NCBI RefSeq assembly: GCF_014635665.1 | Contig: NZ_BMDG01000001.1 | Location: forward strand, 372,001 to 436,000 | Source of the DNA: Isoptericola cucumis | GTDB taxonomy: Bacteria > Actinomycetota > Actinomycetes > Actinomycetales > Cellulomonadaceae | Reading direction: 5' to 3' | Length of the DNA stretch: 64,000 nt | In this document: piece by piece, positions 1-8,967 of the stretch | How positions within the stretch are numbered: the first letter of the stretch is position 1 | How the letters are laid out: each line of letters begins with the position of its first letter | The notes under the pieces: generated by a model | The model's database searches: none | What the model was told of the DNA's origin: nothing | Seen by the model: the letters and a program-made list of their open reading frames with translations, nothing else | Made by a program: the position numbers and the translations under genes

Positions 1-1487
1 TGGTCGACGCGCGCCTGGTCGCGCCGCCGCTGACGGTGGACCAGGCGCGCCTCGACGCCGCGCTGGCGCGGCTGTTCCCCGGCGCGAGCGACGTGCGCCA
101 GCGGCTCGCCGCCGAGCACGCCGCCGGGCGCCGGCTCACCGTACTCACGGGCGGGCCCGGCACCGGCAAGACGACGACGGTGGCGCGGCTCCTCGCCGTC
201 CTGCAGGACGGCGACGGCCCGCCGCTGCGCGTCGCGCTCGCGGCTCCGACGGGCAAGGCGGCGGCGCGCCTGCAGGAGGCGGTGCGCGACGTCGTCACCG
301 ACCTCGACCCGCAGGACCGGGACCGCACGGGCAGCCCCGAGGCCACGACCGTGCACCGGCTGCTCGGCTACCGCAGCGCGACCCGCTTCCGGCACCACGC
401 GGGCCACCACCTGCCCCACGACGTCGTCGTGGTCGACGAGACCTCCATGGTGCCGCTGTCCCTCATGGCCCGGCTGCTGGAGTCGCTGCGTCCCGACGCC
501 CGGCTGGTGCTCGTCGGCGACCCGGACCAGCTCGCCTCCGTCGAGGCCGGCGCCGTCCTCGGCGATCTGGTCGCGCGCCCGCCCGTGGCGGCGCCCGTCG
601 AGACGCGGACCGACCGGTCCGACCGACCCGCCGACGACCTCGACGGCCTCGACGACGAGGCGCGCGCGGGCGTGGGCAACGGCGTCGTGCGGCTCGTGAC
701 GGTGCACCGCCAGGGCTCCGACTCCGCGATCCTGCCGCTCGCGGCGGCGATCCGCGACGGCGACGCCGACACCGTGCTGGACGTCCTGCGCGCCGGGACC
801 GGCGGCGTCGAGCTGGTGGAGGCCGACACCGAGCGCCTCGACGAGCACGCCGTCGCGGGGCTCCGGGACGACGCGATCGACGCCGGGCGCCGGCTCGTGT
901 CCGCCGCGCGCGCCGGCGACGCCGCCGGGGCGCTCGACGCGCTGGCGGCGCACCGGGTGATGGTCGCCCACCGCCGCGGTCCGGTGGGCGTCGCCCGCTG
1001 GGCGGCGCAGGTCGAGGCGTGGGTCGAGGAGGCCACGGCCGGCGTCGCCGCGCCCGCGCACGCCTCGACCCCGTGGGTCGTCGGCCGCCCGCTGCTGGTG
1101 ACCAGCAACGACGCCGAGGTCGGCCTGTACAACGGCGACACCGGCGTGCTCGTCGCCGAGGGCGAGGCGGCGCCGGCGGGCGACGCGGGCGCGGTGGTGG
1201 CGGTGTTCGGCGACCCGCGCGCGCCGCTGCGGGTGCGCACGCACCGGCTGCCGCCGGTGGAGACGGTGCACGCGATGACGGTGCACCGTGCGCAGGGCAG
1301 CCAGTTCCGCCGCGTGTCGCTCATCCTGCCGCCCGCCACGTCGCCGCTGCTGACCCGCGAGCTGCTGTACACGGCGGTGACCCGCGCCCAGGAGCTCGTG
1401 CGCGTGGTGGCGACCGCCGACGCCGTGCGGGCCGCCGTCGGGCACCCGGTACGGCGCGCGAGCGGCCTGCGCGACCCCCTCCCCTGA
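1..1487 (+). CDS. recD: RecD-like exodeoxyribonuclease V alpha subunit / superfamily 1 helicase, 5' end outside window
   Basis: The reading frame stays open to the first base, so the gene begins upstream; the GTG at 36 is probably internal. The frame encodes an SF1 helicase core: Walker A GGPGTGKTTT (about nt 150-180), Walker B VVVVDETSM (about 424-450), motif III LVGDPDQL near 512, and the C-terminal motifs TVHAMTVHRAQGSQF (near 1265) and LLYTAVTRA typical of RecD. RecD is the 5'-3' helicase subunit of RecBCD, which processes double-strand breaks. The recB and recC genes would be expected just upstream, out of view. RecD2, a stand-alone relative, cannot be excluded because the N-terminus is missing. 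Confidence 0.9.
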   Translation, partial: VDARLVAPPLTVDQARLDAALARLFPGASDVRQRLAAEHAAGRRLTVLTGGPGTGKTTTVARLLAVLQDGDGPPLRVALAAPTGKAAARLQEAVRDVVTDLDPQDRDRTGSPEATTVHRLLGYRSATRFRHHAGHHLPHDVVVVDETSMVPLSLMARLLESLRPDARLVLVGDPDQLASVEAGAVLGDLVARPPVAAPVETRTDRSDRPADDLDGLDDEARAGVGNGVVRLVTVHRQGSDSAILPLAAAIRDGDADTVLDVLRAGTGGVELVEADTERLDEHAVAGLRDDAIDAGRRLVSAARAGDAAGALDALAAHRVMVAHRRGPVGVARWAAQVEAWVEEATAGVAAPAHASTPWVVGRPLLVTSNDAEVGLYNGDTGVLVAEGEAAPAGDAGAVVAVFGDPRAPLRVRTHRLPPVETVHAMTVHRAQGSQFRRVSLILPPATSPLLTRELLYTAVTRAQELVRVVATADAVRAAVGHPVRRASGLRDPLP

Positions 1488-1560
1488 CCCACCCGTGATG
1501 CTGTCGGTCGCGCCGATGGTGACTGGTCGCGACGCCGGCCGATGGCTAAGGTCTTCGGCG

Positions 1561-1947
1561 ATGGACGAGGACCTGGTCGCGAGGATCGTGCTGTCCGTCG
1601 TCATGCTCGGCTCGGGCGTGCTGCTGGTGTGGATGGCCCGTGCCGCAGCGTCAGGGAAGCTGAAGCGCAACCAGGTCGCGGGCATCCGCATCCCGAGCAC
1701 CATGTCGAGCGATGAAGCCTGGCTGGCGGCTCACGTCCGTGCAAAGCGACCGACGATGTTCGCGGGACTCGCGTCGATGGCGAGCGCGGTGTTCGCTCTC
1801 CTCCCAGTGTCCGTGCCACTCGTGGTCACCGGGGTGTCCGTGGGGTGCGTGGTGATGCTCGGTCTCGTGCTCTACGGCGCCCGGGTCGGCAGTCGAGCAG
1901 CGCAGCAGGTGACGGCGACCCGCGACGCAGCCGCGGAGCAGCTGTGA
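1561..1947 (+). CDS. SdpI-like small membrane protein
   Basis: This is a protein of about 128 residues starting at ATG 1561. A longer frame from 1495 exists, but its first 22 residues look non-coding. It has three hydrophobic segments (about residues 5-25, 60-80 and 83-103). Between the first and second lies the stretch KRNQVAGIRIPSTMSSDEAW, which resembles the conserved loop of the SdpI/YhfL family (G-I-R-T-P-x-T...S-x-x-A-W). SdpI in Bacillus is an immunity and signalling membrane protein, but most actinobacterial members have no assigned role. No toxin gene is visible beside it. Family assignment is fairly good; function is unknown. Confidence 0.7.
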   Translation: MDEDLVARIVLSVVMLGSGVLLVWMARAAASGKLKRNQVAGIRIPSTMSSDEAWLAAHVRAKRPTMFAGLASMASAVFALLPVSVPLVVTGVSVGCVVMLGLVLYGARVGSRAAQQVTATRDAAAEQL

Positions 1948-1993
1948 CGACGTCGGCGGAATGTCGCCCGCCGGCTCCCGGTTGACCTGGGCG

Positions 1994-3076
1994 ATGAACA
2001 CCGCCGGCCCCGCCTCCCCGCACCCCGCCCCCACGACCCCGCGCCTGAGCGTCCTGGACCTCGTCCCGGTCCGCACCGGGCAGACCAGCGCCCAGGCGCT
2101 CGCGTCGTCGCTCGCGCTGGTGCGCCGCGCCGACGAGCTCGGCTTCGAGCGGTACTGGTTCGCCGAGCACCACAACATGGCCGCGGTGGCGGCGTCGACC
2201 CCGCCGGTGATGATCGCCGCGGCCGCGGGCGTCACCGAGCGCATCCGGGTGGGCTCCGGGGGCGTGATGCTGCCCAACCATGCGCCGCTCGTCGTCGCCG
2301 AGCAGTTCGCCGCGCTTGAGGCGCTCGCGCCGGGGCGGGTCGACCTCGGCCTCGGCCGCGCGCCCGGCTCGGACCCGGTGGTCACCGCGCTGCTGCGCCA
2401 GTCCGGGCCGACGTCGGACGTCGAGCGCTTCCCGCAGCACGTGCGCGACATCCTGGCGCTCATGAGCCCCGAGGGTGCCGCGCTGCGCCTCGGCGACGGC
2501 AACATCTACGACGTGCACGCCACCCCCGCGGCGGACGGCGCCCCCACCGTGTGGCTGCTGGGCTCGAGCGACTACTCGGCCCGCCTGGCCGCCGAGCTGG
2601 GGCTGCCGTACGTCTTCGCCAACCACTTCTCCGGCGCCGGCATCGAGCAGGTGCTGGCCCTGTACCGCGACGGCTACCGCCCCAGCGCCGCCCACCCCGA
2701 GCCGGAGACCTTCCTCACCGTCAACGCCGTCGTGGCGCCCACCGCCGACGAGGCGCACCAGCGCGCGCTGCCCCAGCTGCGCTCCATGGCGCGGCTGCGC
2801 ACGGGCAAGCCGATGGGGCGCGCCGAGACGGTCGAGGAGGCGCTCGCCGCCCCGCTGGACGGCATGGGCGAGCAGGTGATCGCCGACATGCGCTCCCGCT
2901 GGATCATCGGCGAGCCGCACCAGGCCGCGGCGCAGGTGCGCGACCTCGCCACCCGGCACGGCGCCGACGAGGTGATGGTCGTGCCCGTGGCCGGCACCTA
3001 CGAGGCCGAGCCCCTCGACGCCACTCCGGGCCGCGGGCAGACACTGGAGCTGCTGGCCGGCGCCCTCGCGTCCTGA
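1994..3076 (+). CDS. LLM-class flavin-dependent oxidoreductase (luciferase-like group 1, MsnO8 type)
   Basis: This is a TIM-barrel bacterial-luciferase-like monooxygenase of about 360 residues. It has family signatures ERYWFAEHHNM near residue 48, RIRVGSGGVMLPNHAPLVVAEQF near 80-100 and RVDLGLGRAPG near 115, all typical of group 1 (MsnO8-like) proteins. These use reduced flavin and O2; the substrate here is unknown. I chose ATG 1994 because the alternative start at 1961 adds residues with no family resemblance. The gene stands alone, followed by an MBL hydrolase 102 bp downstream on the same strand. Confidence 0.85.
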   Translation: MNTAGPASPHPAPTTPRLSVLDLVPVRTGQTSAQALASSLALVRRADELGFERYWFAEHHNMAAVAASTPPVMIAAAAGVTERIRVGSGGVMLPNHAPLVVAEQFAALEALAPGRVDLGLGRAPGSDPVVTALLRQSGPTSDVERFPQHVRDILALMSPEGAALRLGDGNIYDVHATPAADGAPTVWLLGSSDYSARLAAELGLPYVFANHFSGAGIEQVLALYRDGYRPSAAHPEPETFLTVNAVVAPTADEAHQRALPQLRSMARLRTGKPMGRAETVEEALAAPLDGMGEQVIADMRSRWIIGEPHQAAAQVRDLATRHGADEVMVVPVAGTYEAEPLDATPGRGQTLELLAGALAS

Positions 3077-3178
3077 CGGGGGCGCACCCGGGTCGGCAGT
3101 CCGCACGCGGATCGGCGATCATGGGTGCCGGTCCGAGCGCGTCGTGCCGGACCGACCGTCGCACGAGAGCGAGTCCCC

Positions 3179-4033
3179 ATGCACCACGTGACCGTCGTCC
3201 GCGCCGACAACCCCGGCCCGATGACGCTGGACGGCACGCGCTCGTACGTGCTGCGCGCGCCGGGATCGTCGTCGTGCGTGGTCGTGGACCCGGGTCCGGA
3301 CGACGAGGGCCACCTCGAGTCGCTCGCCGCCGCGGGGCCGGTGGAGCTGGTGCTGATCACCCACCGGCACGCCGACCACACCGCCGGGTCGGCGCGGCTG
3401 CACGCGCTGACGGGCGCGCCCGTGCGCGCCGTCGACCCGGAGCACTGCCACGGCGGCGAGCCGCTGCGCCGCGGCGAGCGGGTCGCCGCGGGCGGGGTGC
3501 GGGTCGACGTCATCGCGACGCCGGGCCACACCGCGGACTCGGTGTGCTTCCTCGTCGCGGCGCCCGGCGAGCCCCACGTCGTGCTCACCGGCGACACCGT
3601 GCTCGGCCGCGGCACCACGGTGATCGCCGAGCCCGACGGGTCGTTGGGCGACTACCTCGCGTCGCTGGACCGGCTGGAGCACATGGCCGTCGCCCTCGCG
3701 CCCGCCCCCGGCTCCCCCGTGCCGGGGCTGCCGGCGCACGGCCCGGCCGTGGACGACCTGGCCGACCGGGTGCGCGCGTACCGGGCGCACCGGCACGAGC
3801 GGCTCGCCCAGGTCCGCGCGGCGCTCGACGCGCTCGGGGTGCCGGCGGGCGCCGACGACGGCGCCTCGGTCGACCGGGCAGACCGGGCAGCCCTGGTCGA
3901 CCGCGTCACCGCTCTCGTGTACGCGGACGTCGACCCGTCGGTGCTGGGGGCCGCCCGGCAGAGCGTGGCCGCGCAGCTCACCTACCTCGCCCTCGCGGCC
4001 GAGCGCGACCGCGGGCACCCGAGCGCCAGCTGA
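3179..4033 (+). CDS. MBL-fold metallo-hydrolase (LACTB2-like)
   Basis: This is a metallo-beta-lactamase-fold protein of about 284 residues. The zinc-binding motif THRHADHTAG (HxHxDH) is near residue 62, followed by ATPGHTADS near 116 and the metal-bridging Asp in LTGDTVLGRG near 138. The C-terminal third is helical and ends in a winged-helix-like region, as in LACTB2/RNase Z-like hydrolases that act on nucleic acids or thioesters. ATG 3179 is preferred: it follows GAGAGCGAG and begins the conserved N-terminus MHHVTVVRADNPGPM. An upstream start at 3125 would add unconserved residues. The substrate is not predictable from sequence. Confidence 0.88.
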   Translation: MHHVTVVRADNPGPMTLDGTRSYVLRAPGSSSCVVVDPGPDDEGHLESLAAAGPVELVLITHRHADHTAGSARLHALTGAPVRAVDPEHCHGGEPLRRGERVAAGGVRVDVIATPGHTADSVCFLVAAPGEPHVVLTGDTVLGRGTTVIAEPDGSLGDYLASLDRLEHMAVALAPAPGSPVPGLPAHGPAVDDLADRVRAYRAHRHERLAQVRAALDALGVPAGADDGASVDRADRAALVDRVTALVYADVDPSVLGAARQSVAAQLTYLALAAERDRGHPSAS

Positions 4034-4085
4034 GGCCGACCACGCGCGCGCTGCCGCTGTCGGTGCCGCCGTGCACGATGGGGGC

Positions 4086-4994
4086 ATGACGGTCACCGCT
4101 GCCCCTCGTGCCGACGAGCCCCCTGTCCGCCTCGGTGTGGCGTTCGTCCCCACCCAGCCGCCGGAGACCCTCCGTACCCTCGCCACGACCGCGGAGGCGG
4201 CCGGTCTCGACGAGCTGTGGGTCTGGGAGGACTGCTTCAAGCAGAGCGGGGTGGCCTCGGCGAGCGCCGCGCTGGCGTGGACGGAACGGATCCGGGTGGG
4301 GATCGGCCTGCTGCCCGCCCCGCTGCGCAGCACGGCGATCACGGCGATGGAGCTCGCGACGCTCGCGCGGCTGTTCCCCGGCCGCTTCGTCCCCGCCGTC
4401 GGCCACGGGGTCCAGGAGTGGATGGCCCAGGCCGGCGTGCGGGCGGACTCGCCGCTCACCCTGCTGCGGGAGCACACCGAGGCGCTGCACAGCCTCCTCG
4501 CCGGCGAGGAGGTGACGACGTCGGGCCGCTACGTCCGGCTCGACGGCGTCCGCCTGGAGTGGCCGGCGCCCGACGTGCCGATCGTGATGGGCGGCGTGGG
4601 GCCGCGCTCCCTCGCTCTGGCGGGCGAGCTCGGCGACGCCCTGATCCTCGCGAACGCGCTCACGCCCGACGACGTCCGCGCGGCCGCCGAGACGGCCGCC
4701 GCGGGGGCGCAGCGGTCCGGCTGGCCCGCTCCGCCCGTGTACGCCACGCTCATCGCCGCGACCGGGCCGGACGCGCAGGCACGCCTGGACGCGGAGCTCC
4801 CGCAGTGGGGCGCCGCCCCCGGGCAGGGCGTCGGCGCGGCCGGCGACGCGAGGGCGATCGCCGACGGCGTGCTGCGGCTCGCCGCCGCGGGCGCGACCTC
4901 CGTCACGATCCAGCCGCTCGCCGACGAGCCCGACCTCGAGGGCTTCGTCCACATGCTCGGCCGCGAGGTGCGGCCGTTGCTCGCCGACGGCTGA
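4086..4994 (+). CDS. LLM-class oxidoreductase, probably F420-dependent
   Basis: This is a 302-residue TIM-barrel protein of the luciferase-like family. Visible features are GLDELWVWEDCF near residue 40, TERIRVGIGLLPAPLRS near 65, FPGRFVPAVGHGVQEWM near 95 and VPIVMGGVGPRSL near 160. The WVWED motif and the overall plan resemble F420-dependent reductases such as those related to methylenetetrahydromethanopterin reductase, so F420 is the likely cofactor by family knowledge. The substrate is unknown. Start ATG 4086 is chosen over 4071 by fit to the family. A second probable F420 enzyme (53333-53824) supports the idea that the host makes F420. Confidence 0.82.
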   Translation: MTVTAAPRADEPPVRLGVAFVPTQPPETLRTLATTAEAAGLDELWVWEDCFKQSGVASASAALAWTERIRVGIGLLPAPLRSTAITAMELATLARLFPGRFVPAVGHGVQEWMAQAGVRADSPLTLLREHTEALHSLLAGEEVTTSGRYVRLDGVRLEWPAPDVPIVMGGVGPRSLALAGELGDALILANALTPDDVRAAAETAAAGAQRSGWPAPPVYATLIAATGPDAQARLDAELPQWGAAPGQGVGAAGDARAIADGVLRLAAAGATSVTIQPLADEPDLEGFVHMLGREVRPLLADG

Positions 4995-5061
4995 CACCGT
5001 CCCCCGGGCCGCCGCACCCGCGACGGCCGGAACGACCGACCGACCGACCGAGGAGTGCACC

Positions 5062-5448
5062 ATGGACTGGAAGATCGAGCTGATCCACGTGCCCGTGAGC
5101 GACGTGGACCGGGCCAAGGAGTTCTACGAGCGCGTGGGCTTCCACGCCGACCACGACCACCGGGTCGACGACGAGGTGCGGTTCGTGCAGATGACGCCCC
5201 CGGGCTCGGCGTGCTCCATCGCCTTCGGCACCGGCATCGGCGGCAAGCTCGCCCCGGGCGCCCAGGACACCATCCAGGTGGTCGTGGCCGACGCGGACGA
5301 GGCGCTGGCCCAGCTGCGTGGCGCCGGCGTCGAGGCTCGGGGCGTGGACGACCAGCCGTGGGGCCGGTTCGTCACCTTCGACGACCCCGACGGCAACTCG
5401 TGGACCCTGCAGCAGCTTCCGGCATGGTCCGCGGGCGCCTCCGGCTGA
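5062..5448 (+). CDS. VOC-family (glyoxalase/bleomycin-resistance-like) protein
   Basis: This is a 128-residue single-domain vicinal-oxygen-chelate protein. It begins with LIHVPVSDVDRAKEFYERVGF, the usual first beta-alpha-beta unit, and ends with GRFVTFDDPDGNSWTLQQ, where the D-P-D-G-N and final metal-position residues of the fold are seen. A clear ribosome binding site, GAGG, sits 9 bases before the ATG. Such proteins can be dioxygenases, isomerases or drug-binding proteins; nothing here fixes the substrate. It converges on the GNAT gene downstream. Confidence 0.85.
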   Translation: MDWKIELIHVPVSDVDRAKEFYERVGFHADHDHRVDDEVRFVQMTPPGSACSIAFGTGIGGKLAPGAQDTIQVVVADADEALAQLRGAGVEARGVDDQPWGRFVTFDDPDGNSWTLQQLPAWSAGASG

Positions 5449-5550
5449 GGCGGAGACGCAGCGCAGGGTGGGGCCGAGGAACGAGGCACCCGCCCGCAGC
5501 GGAGTCGCAGACTCGGCCGGTGAAGGCCCGGCTGAGCCCCCGTCCCGTCG

Positions 5551-6084
5551 TCAGAGACGCTTGCCGTAGGAGCGCTGCTCGGGCTCCCCGGCGAACTTGC
5601 CGTACGGCTCGATCGGCTCGAACCCGAGGGCGGTGTAGAGGCCGATCGCCTCGGGCTGCGCCGTCCCGGTCTCGAGCACGAGCCGCCGGAAGCCGACGCG
5701 ACGCACGGACCGCTCCAGCTCGGCCATGAGCTGTCGCGCGAGCCCGCGGCCGCGGAACGCCGGGTCGACGTAGACGCGCTTGACCTCGCCGGTGGCGGCA
5801 GGGTGCAGGGTGCCGCGGCCGCGCAGGTCGTCGGTGCCCGACACGTCGCGCACGCTGCCGCAGCCGGCCGGGGCGCCGTCCACCCGGACCAGCAGGGTGA
5901 CGACGACGCTCGCGGGGTCGATGACCTCCTTGGCGTCCTCGTCCCCGCCGTATCGGCGGCCGAGGTCGGCGACCGCCTCCGCCCGCAGCGCGACGGCCAC
6001 GGGGTCGTCCCAGGCGACGGCGTCGATCGTGACGACCGGGCCGTCACCGGTGGTGCCCTGCGGCACGTGCGTGAGCGTGCTCAT
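5551..6084 (-). CDS. GNAT-family N-acetyltransferase
   Basis: This is a 177-residue GNAT protein. It shows motif A, VKRVYVDPAFRGRGLARQLM (R-G-x-G-x-A, acetyl-CoA binding), and motif B, GLYTALGFEPIEPYG near the C-terminus. Start ATG 6084 lies 10 bases after the purQ stop, so it is likely co-transcribed as the third gene of purS-purQ-GNAT. A start six codons upstream would overlap purQ. The acceptor is unknown; the operon link to purine synthesis is positional only. Confidence 0.87.
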   Translation of the reverse strand: MSTLTHVPQGTTGDGPVVTIDAVAWDDPVAVALRAEAVADLGRRYGGDEDAKEVIDPASVVVTLLVRVDGAPAGCGSVRDVSGTDDLRGRGTLHPAATGEVKRVYVDPAFRGRGLARQLMAELERSVRRVGFRRLVLETGTAQPEAIGLYTALGFEPIEPYGKFAGEPEQRSYGKRL

Positions 6085-6094
6085 CGGCGGCGCC

Positions 6095-6814
6095 TCACGC
6101 ACGCACGAGGGAGGCCAGCACGGACGTGAAGAACGTCAGCCCGTCCGTCCCCGCGCGGGGTCCGGTCTCGCCCGCGGGCCCGAAGCCCTGCTCGACGGCG
6201 TGCTCGGGGTGCGGCATGAGGCCCACCACGTTGCCGCGCTCGTTCGTGATGCCGGCGATGTCGCGGCGCGAGCCGTTCGGGTTCCAGCCGGTGTAGCGGA
6301 ACACGACACGCCCGTCGCCCTCGAGCTCGTCGAGGGTGCGCTCGTCGGCCACGAACTGCCCGTCCTGGTTCTTCAGCGGGATGGTGATCTGCTGGCCGGG
6401 CGCGTACTGGTTGGTCCACGCGGTCGACGTGTTCTCCACCGTGAGCACCTGCTCGCGGCAGACGAAGCGCAGGTGGTCGTTCTTCACCATCGACCCGGGC
6501 AGCAGGTGGGCCTCCGTGAGGACCTGGAAGCCGTTGCAGATGCCGAGCACCGGCATGCCGCCCTTGGCGGCGTCGACGACGGAGTCCATCGCCGGGGCGA
6601 ACCGCGAGATCGCGCCGGCGCGCAGGTAGTCGCCGTAGGAGAAGCCGCCGGGCAGCACCACCGCGTCCACGCCGCGCAGGTCGGCGTCCGCGTGCCACAG
6701 CGACACCGGCTCACCGCCGGCGAGGCGCACGGCCCGTGCGGCGTCGCGGTCGTCGAGCGTGCCGGGGAAGGTGACGACGCCGATCCGGGCCGAGGCGAGG
6801 GTCTCGCCGGTCAT
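6095..6814 (-). CDS. purQ: Phosphoribosylformylglycinamidine synthase, glutaminase subunit PurQ
   Basis: This is the class I glutamine amidotransferase subunit of FGAM synthase (step 4 of purine synthesis), feeding ammonia to PurL with PurS as bridge. Evidence: N-terminus [19 protein letters not shown], nucleophile elbow GICNGFQVL with the catalytic Cys, and [11 protein letters not shown] with the His and Glu of the triad. Its length of 239 residues suits the small PurQ type. The ATG at 6814 shares one base with the purS stop (TGATG), a sign of translational coupling. purL is not in the window. Confidence 0.96.
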   Translation of the reverse strand: MTGETLASARIGVVTFPGTLDDRDAARAVRLAGGEPVSLWHADADLRGVDAVVLPGGFSYGDYLRAGAISRFAPAMDSVVDAAKGGMPVLGICNGFQVLTEAHLLPGSMVKNDHLRFVCREQVLTVENTSTAWTNQYAPGQQITIPLKNQDGQFVADERTLDELEGDGRVVFRYTGWNPNGSRRDIAGITNERGNVVGLMPHPEHAVEQGFGPAGETGPRAGTDGLTFFTSVLASLVRA

Positions 6815-7101
6815 CAGGCGACGCCCTCGGCGGTGATCGTCCCGGCGGCGTCGGTGGCCGCGTCCGCGACGCGCACGACGTCCTCGATGATCGGGTTCGA
6901 CAGCAGCGTCTCGGCGGCCTGCTGCGCCGCGGCGAGCACCTCCGGCGTCACCTCGCCGTCGACCTCCAGCTCGAACCGCTTGCCCTGACGCGCCCCCGTG
7001 AACTGGGTGAAGCCGAGGCGGGGCAGGGCCCCGACGACGGCCTTGCCCTGGGGGTCCAGGATCTCGGGCTTGGGCATGACCTCGACGACGACGCGTCCCA
7101 C
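6814..7101 (-). CDS. purS: Phosphoribosylformylglycinamidine synthase subunit PurS
   Basis: This is a 95-residue subunit that docks PurQ on the small-type PurL. The sequence begins [21 protein letters not shown] and contains the usual G-x-x-x-F-x-x-x-R-x-G-K-x-F-E region as [19 protein letters not shown], and IEDVVRV near the end. The start is a GTG at 7101, preceded by GAGGAG seven bases upstream; the conserved N-terminus starts right there, so longer upstream frames are rejected. It leads a purS-purQ-GNAT operon. The 234-bp gap to the divergent lipoprotein gene holds its promoter, but I recognise no purine riboswitch there. Confidence 0.95.
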   Translation of the reverse strand: MGRVVVEVMPKPEILDPQGKAVVGALPRLGFTQFTGARQGKRFELEVDGEVTPEVLAAAQQAAETLLSNPIIEDVVRVADAATDAAGTITAEGVA

Positions 7102-7335
7102 AGGTGCTCCTCGAATCGTTGACCGGGCGGTCGGGGCGGCCGCCGCTCCGGGATCCCGGCACACGGCGCCTGACGGGACGAGGCGCGCGTGACGAGCGGG
7201 AGCACGGCGGCGGGATTCCGCGTCGAGTCTACCCGGCGCCCCGGGTCCGCCCGACCGAGCCGCCTCGTCGTCCCTGAGGCGCGGGTCCGGGCGTCCGGGT
7301 GGCGCACCCACGCTCCGGCACGGCAGGCTCGAGCC

Positions 7336-8910
7336 ATGACCCTGCACCGCTCCCGCGGCCCGCGCTCACCGCGACGGCGCCGGGCCGCGGCTGCGGCGGC
7401 CGCCGGGGCCCTCCTGCTCCCGCTCGCGGCCTGCGCCGAGGACGCGACCGAGCAGGACGCGCCGGAGCCGGCCCCCCGGGTGTTCCGCACCGTCGACATG
7501 ACGGCGCCGCCGCTGCCCGTCACCGATGGTCCTGCTGCCACGGCCGACGACTCGGACCACCTCTACGTCCTCGCGCCCAAGAAGGAGGCCGAGCCCCACC
7601 TGGGCGGCCTGATCGTGGACGCCACGGGCGAGCCGGTGTGGATCGACCCGGCCGAGCGGCCGACGTACGACTTCCGCGTGCAGGAGTACCGGGGCGAGCC
7701 GGTCCTGACCTACTACGCCGGCGACTCCGACTTCGTGGGGCACGGGACGGGCGACATCCACCTCCTCGACACCGCGTACGAGGAGATCGCGACCGTCACG
7801 ACGGGCGGGGACCTCGAGCCGCACCGGGCCGACCTGCACGACTCCACGATCACGCCCGAGGGCACGATGCTGCTCCTGTCCTACCCGGTCGTGCAGCACG
7901 ACCTGACAGCCGTCGGCGGCGACGCGGACGGTTATGTGTTCGACGGCGTCGTGCAGGAGGTCGACATCGCCACGGGCAGGGTGGTGCACACCTGGTCAGC
8001 CCTGGACCACGTCGACCTCGCCGACACGTACGGCACTCTCGAGCCCGCGGACGGGGAGGGCGGCGGCGAGGGCAGCGCGGAGAGCGGCGACGGCCAGGAC
8101 GAGGCCCCGGCGGGGACGAGGGAGAACCCGTTCGACTTCTTCCACGTGAACTCCGCGACCCTCACCCCCGACGGCGACCTGCTGATCTCGAGCCGGCAGC
8201 ACCACGCGCTGTACGTCGTCGACCGCTCCAGCGGCGAGGTCCGCTGGACGCTCGGCGGGAAGGCCTCGGACTTCGCGATGGAGGGCTCGGGGGACGACGA
8301 CGAGCCCGGGGCCGGAGCCCAGTTCGCCTGGCAGCACGACGCGCAGTGGCACGACGACGGCACCGTCACGGTGTTCGACAACCAGGGCAACCCCCCGGTC
8401 GGCACGCACTCGCGCGGCCTGCGCCTGGACGTCGACACGGAGGCCATGACCGCGTCGGTGGTCCAGGAGTGGCTGCCCAGCGACCCTGACCGGCTCGCCG
8501 GGAGCCAGGGGAACCTGCAGGTGCTCGACAACGGGAACGTCGTCGTCGGCTGGGGCGACGCCCGGTGGACCAGCGAGTACACCGGCGACGGCGAGCTCGT
8601 CCGCGAGTTCCCGCTGCTGGGCGGCGAGACCTACCGGGCCTACCGGTTCGACTGGCACGCGGCGCCGTCCGACCCGCCGGCCGTCGTGGTCGACGGCGAC
8701 ACGGCGTACGTGAGCTGGAACGGCGCGACCGACGTCGCGAGCTGGCGGTTGGTCGCCGGCACCGACGCGGGCTCGGCGAAGGAGGTCGCGACCGTCCCCC
8801 GGTCCGGGTTCGAGACGGCCGTGTCCCCGGTGCCCGAGGACGCGGGGTACGTCGCCCTCGAGGCGCTCGACGCCGACGGCGCGGTGCTGGGCACCGGCAC
8901 CCCGGAGTAG
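7336..8910 (+). CDS. Arylsulfotransferase (ASST)-like secreted lipoprotein
   Basis: This is a 524-residue protein. It starts with an arginine-rich n-region and a hydrophobic core ending in a lipobox (LAAC), so it should be exported and lipidated at that Cys (about residue 34). The rest is a beta-propeller-like repeat domain with VNSATLTPDGDLLISSRQHHALYVVD, EVRWTLGGK and FAWQHDAQWHDDGTVTVFDN. This fits the Arylsulfotran_2 family seen in actinobacterial lipoproteins. It carries an acidic, glycine-rich insert (EGGGEGSAESGDGQDEAP, about residues 240-258). Enzyme activity is not established for this subgroup. It is transcribed away from purS. Confidence 0.8.
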   Translation: MTLHRSRGPRSPRRRRAAAAAAAGALLLPLAACAEDATEQDAPEPAPRVFRTVDMTAPPLPVTDGPAATADDSDHLYVLAPKKEAEPHLGGLIVDATGEPVWIDPAERPTYDFRVQEYRGEPVLTYYAGDSDFVGHGTGDIHLLDTAYEEIATVTTGGDLEPHRADLHDSTITPEGTMLLLSYPVVQHDLTAVGGDADGYVFDGVVQEVDIATGRVVHTWSALDHVDLADTYGTLEPADGEGGGEGSAESGDGQDEAPAGTRENPFDFFHVNSATLTPDGDLLISSRQHHALYVVDRSSGEVRWTLGGKASDFAMEGSGDDDEPGAGAQFAWQHDAQWHDDGTVTVFDNQGNPPVGTHSRGLRLDVDTEAMTASVVQEWLPSDPDRLAGSQGNLQVLDNGNVVVGWGDARWTSEYTGDGELVREFPLLGGETYRAYRFDWHAAPSDPPAVVVDGDTAYVSWNGATDVASWRLVAGTDAGSAKEVATVPRSGFETAVSPVPEDAGYVALEALDADGAVLGTGTPE

Positions 8911-8924
8911 GCGCGGCGGGCCCA

Positions 8925-8967
8925 GGTCAGAGCGGGTTCAGGTCAGAGCGGGATCAGGTCAGGGCGG
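8925..8967. repeat. 16-bp tandem repeat over the purC stop codon
   Basis: Two full units and one partial unit in plus-strand form: GGTCAGAGCGGGTTCA (8925-8940), GGTCAGAGCGGGATCA (8941-8956) and GGTCAGGGCGG (8957-8967). The purC stop (TCA on the plus strand, 8954-8956) falls in the second unit, so the repeat copies the stop codon and its context into the 3' flank. A different 16-bp repeat with the same arrangement lies at 25903-25944. Confidence 0.85.

Noticed and set aside
368-1492. Minus-strand frame opposite recD
   Set aside because: Arg/Ser/Thr/Ala-rich shadow with no motif; the plus strand has all RecD helicase motifs.
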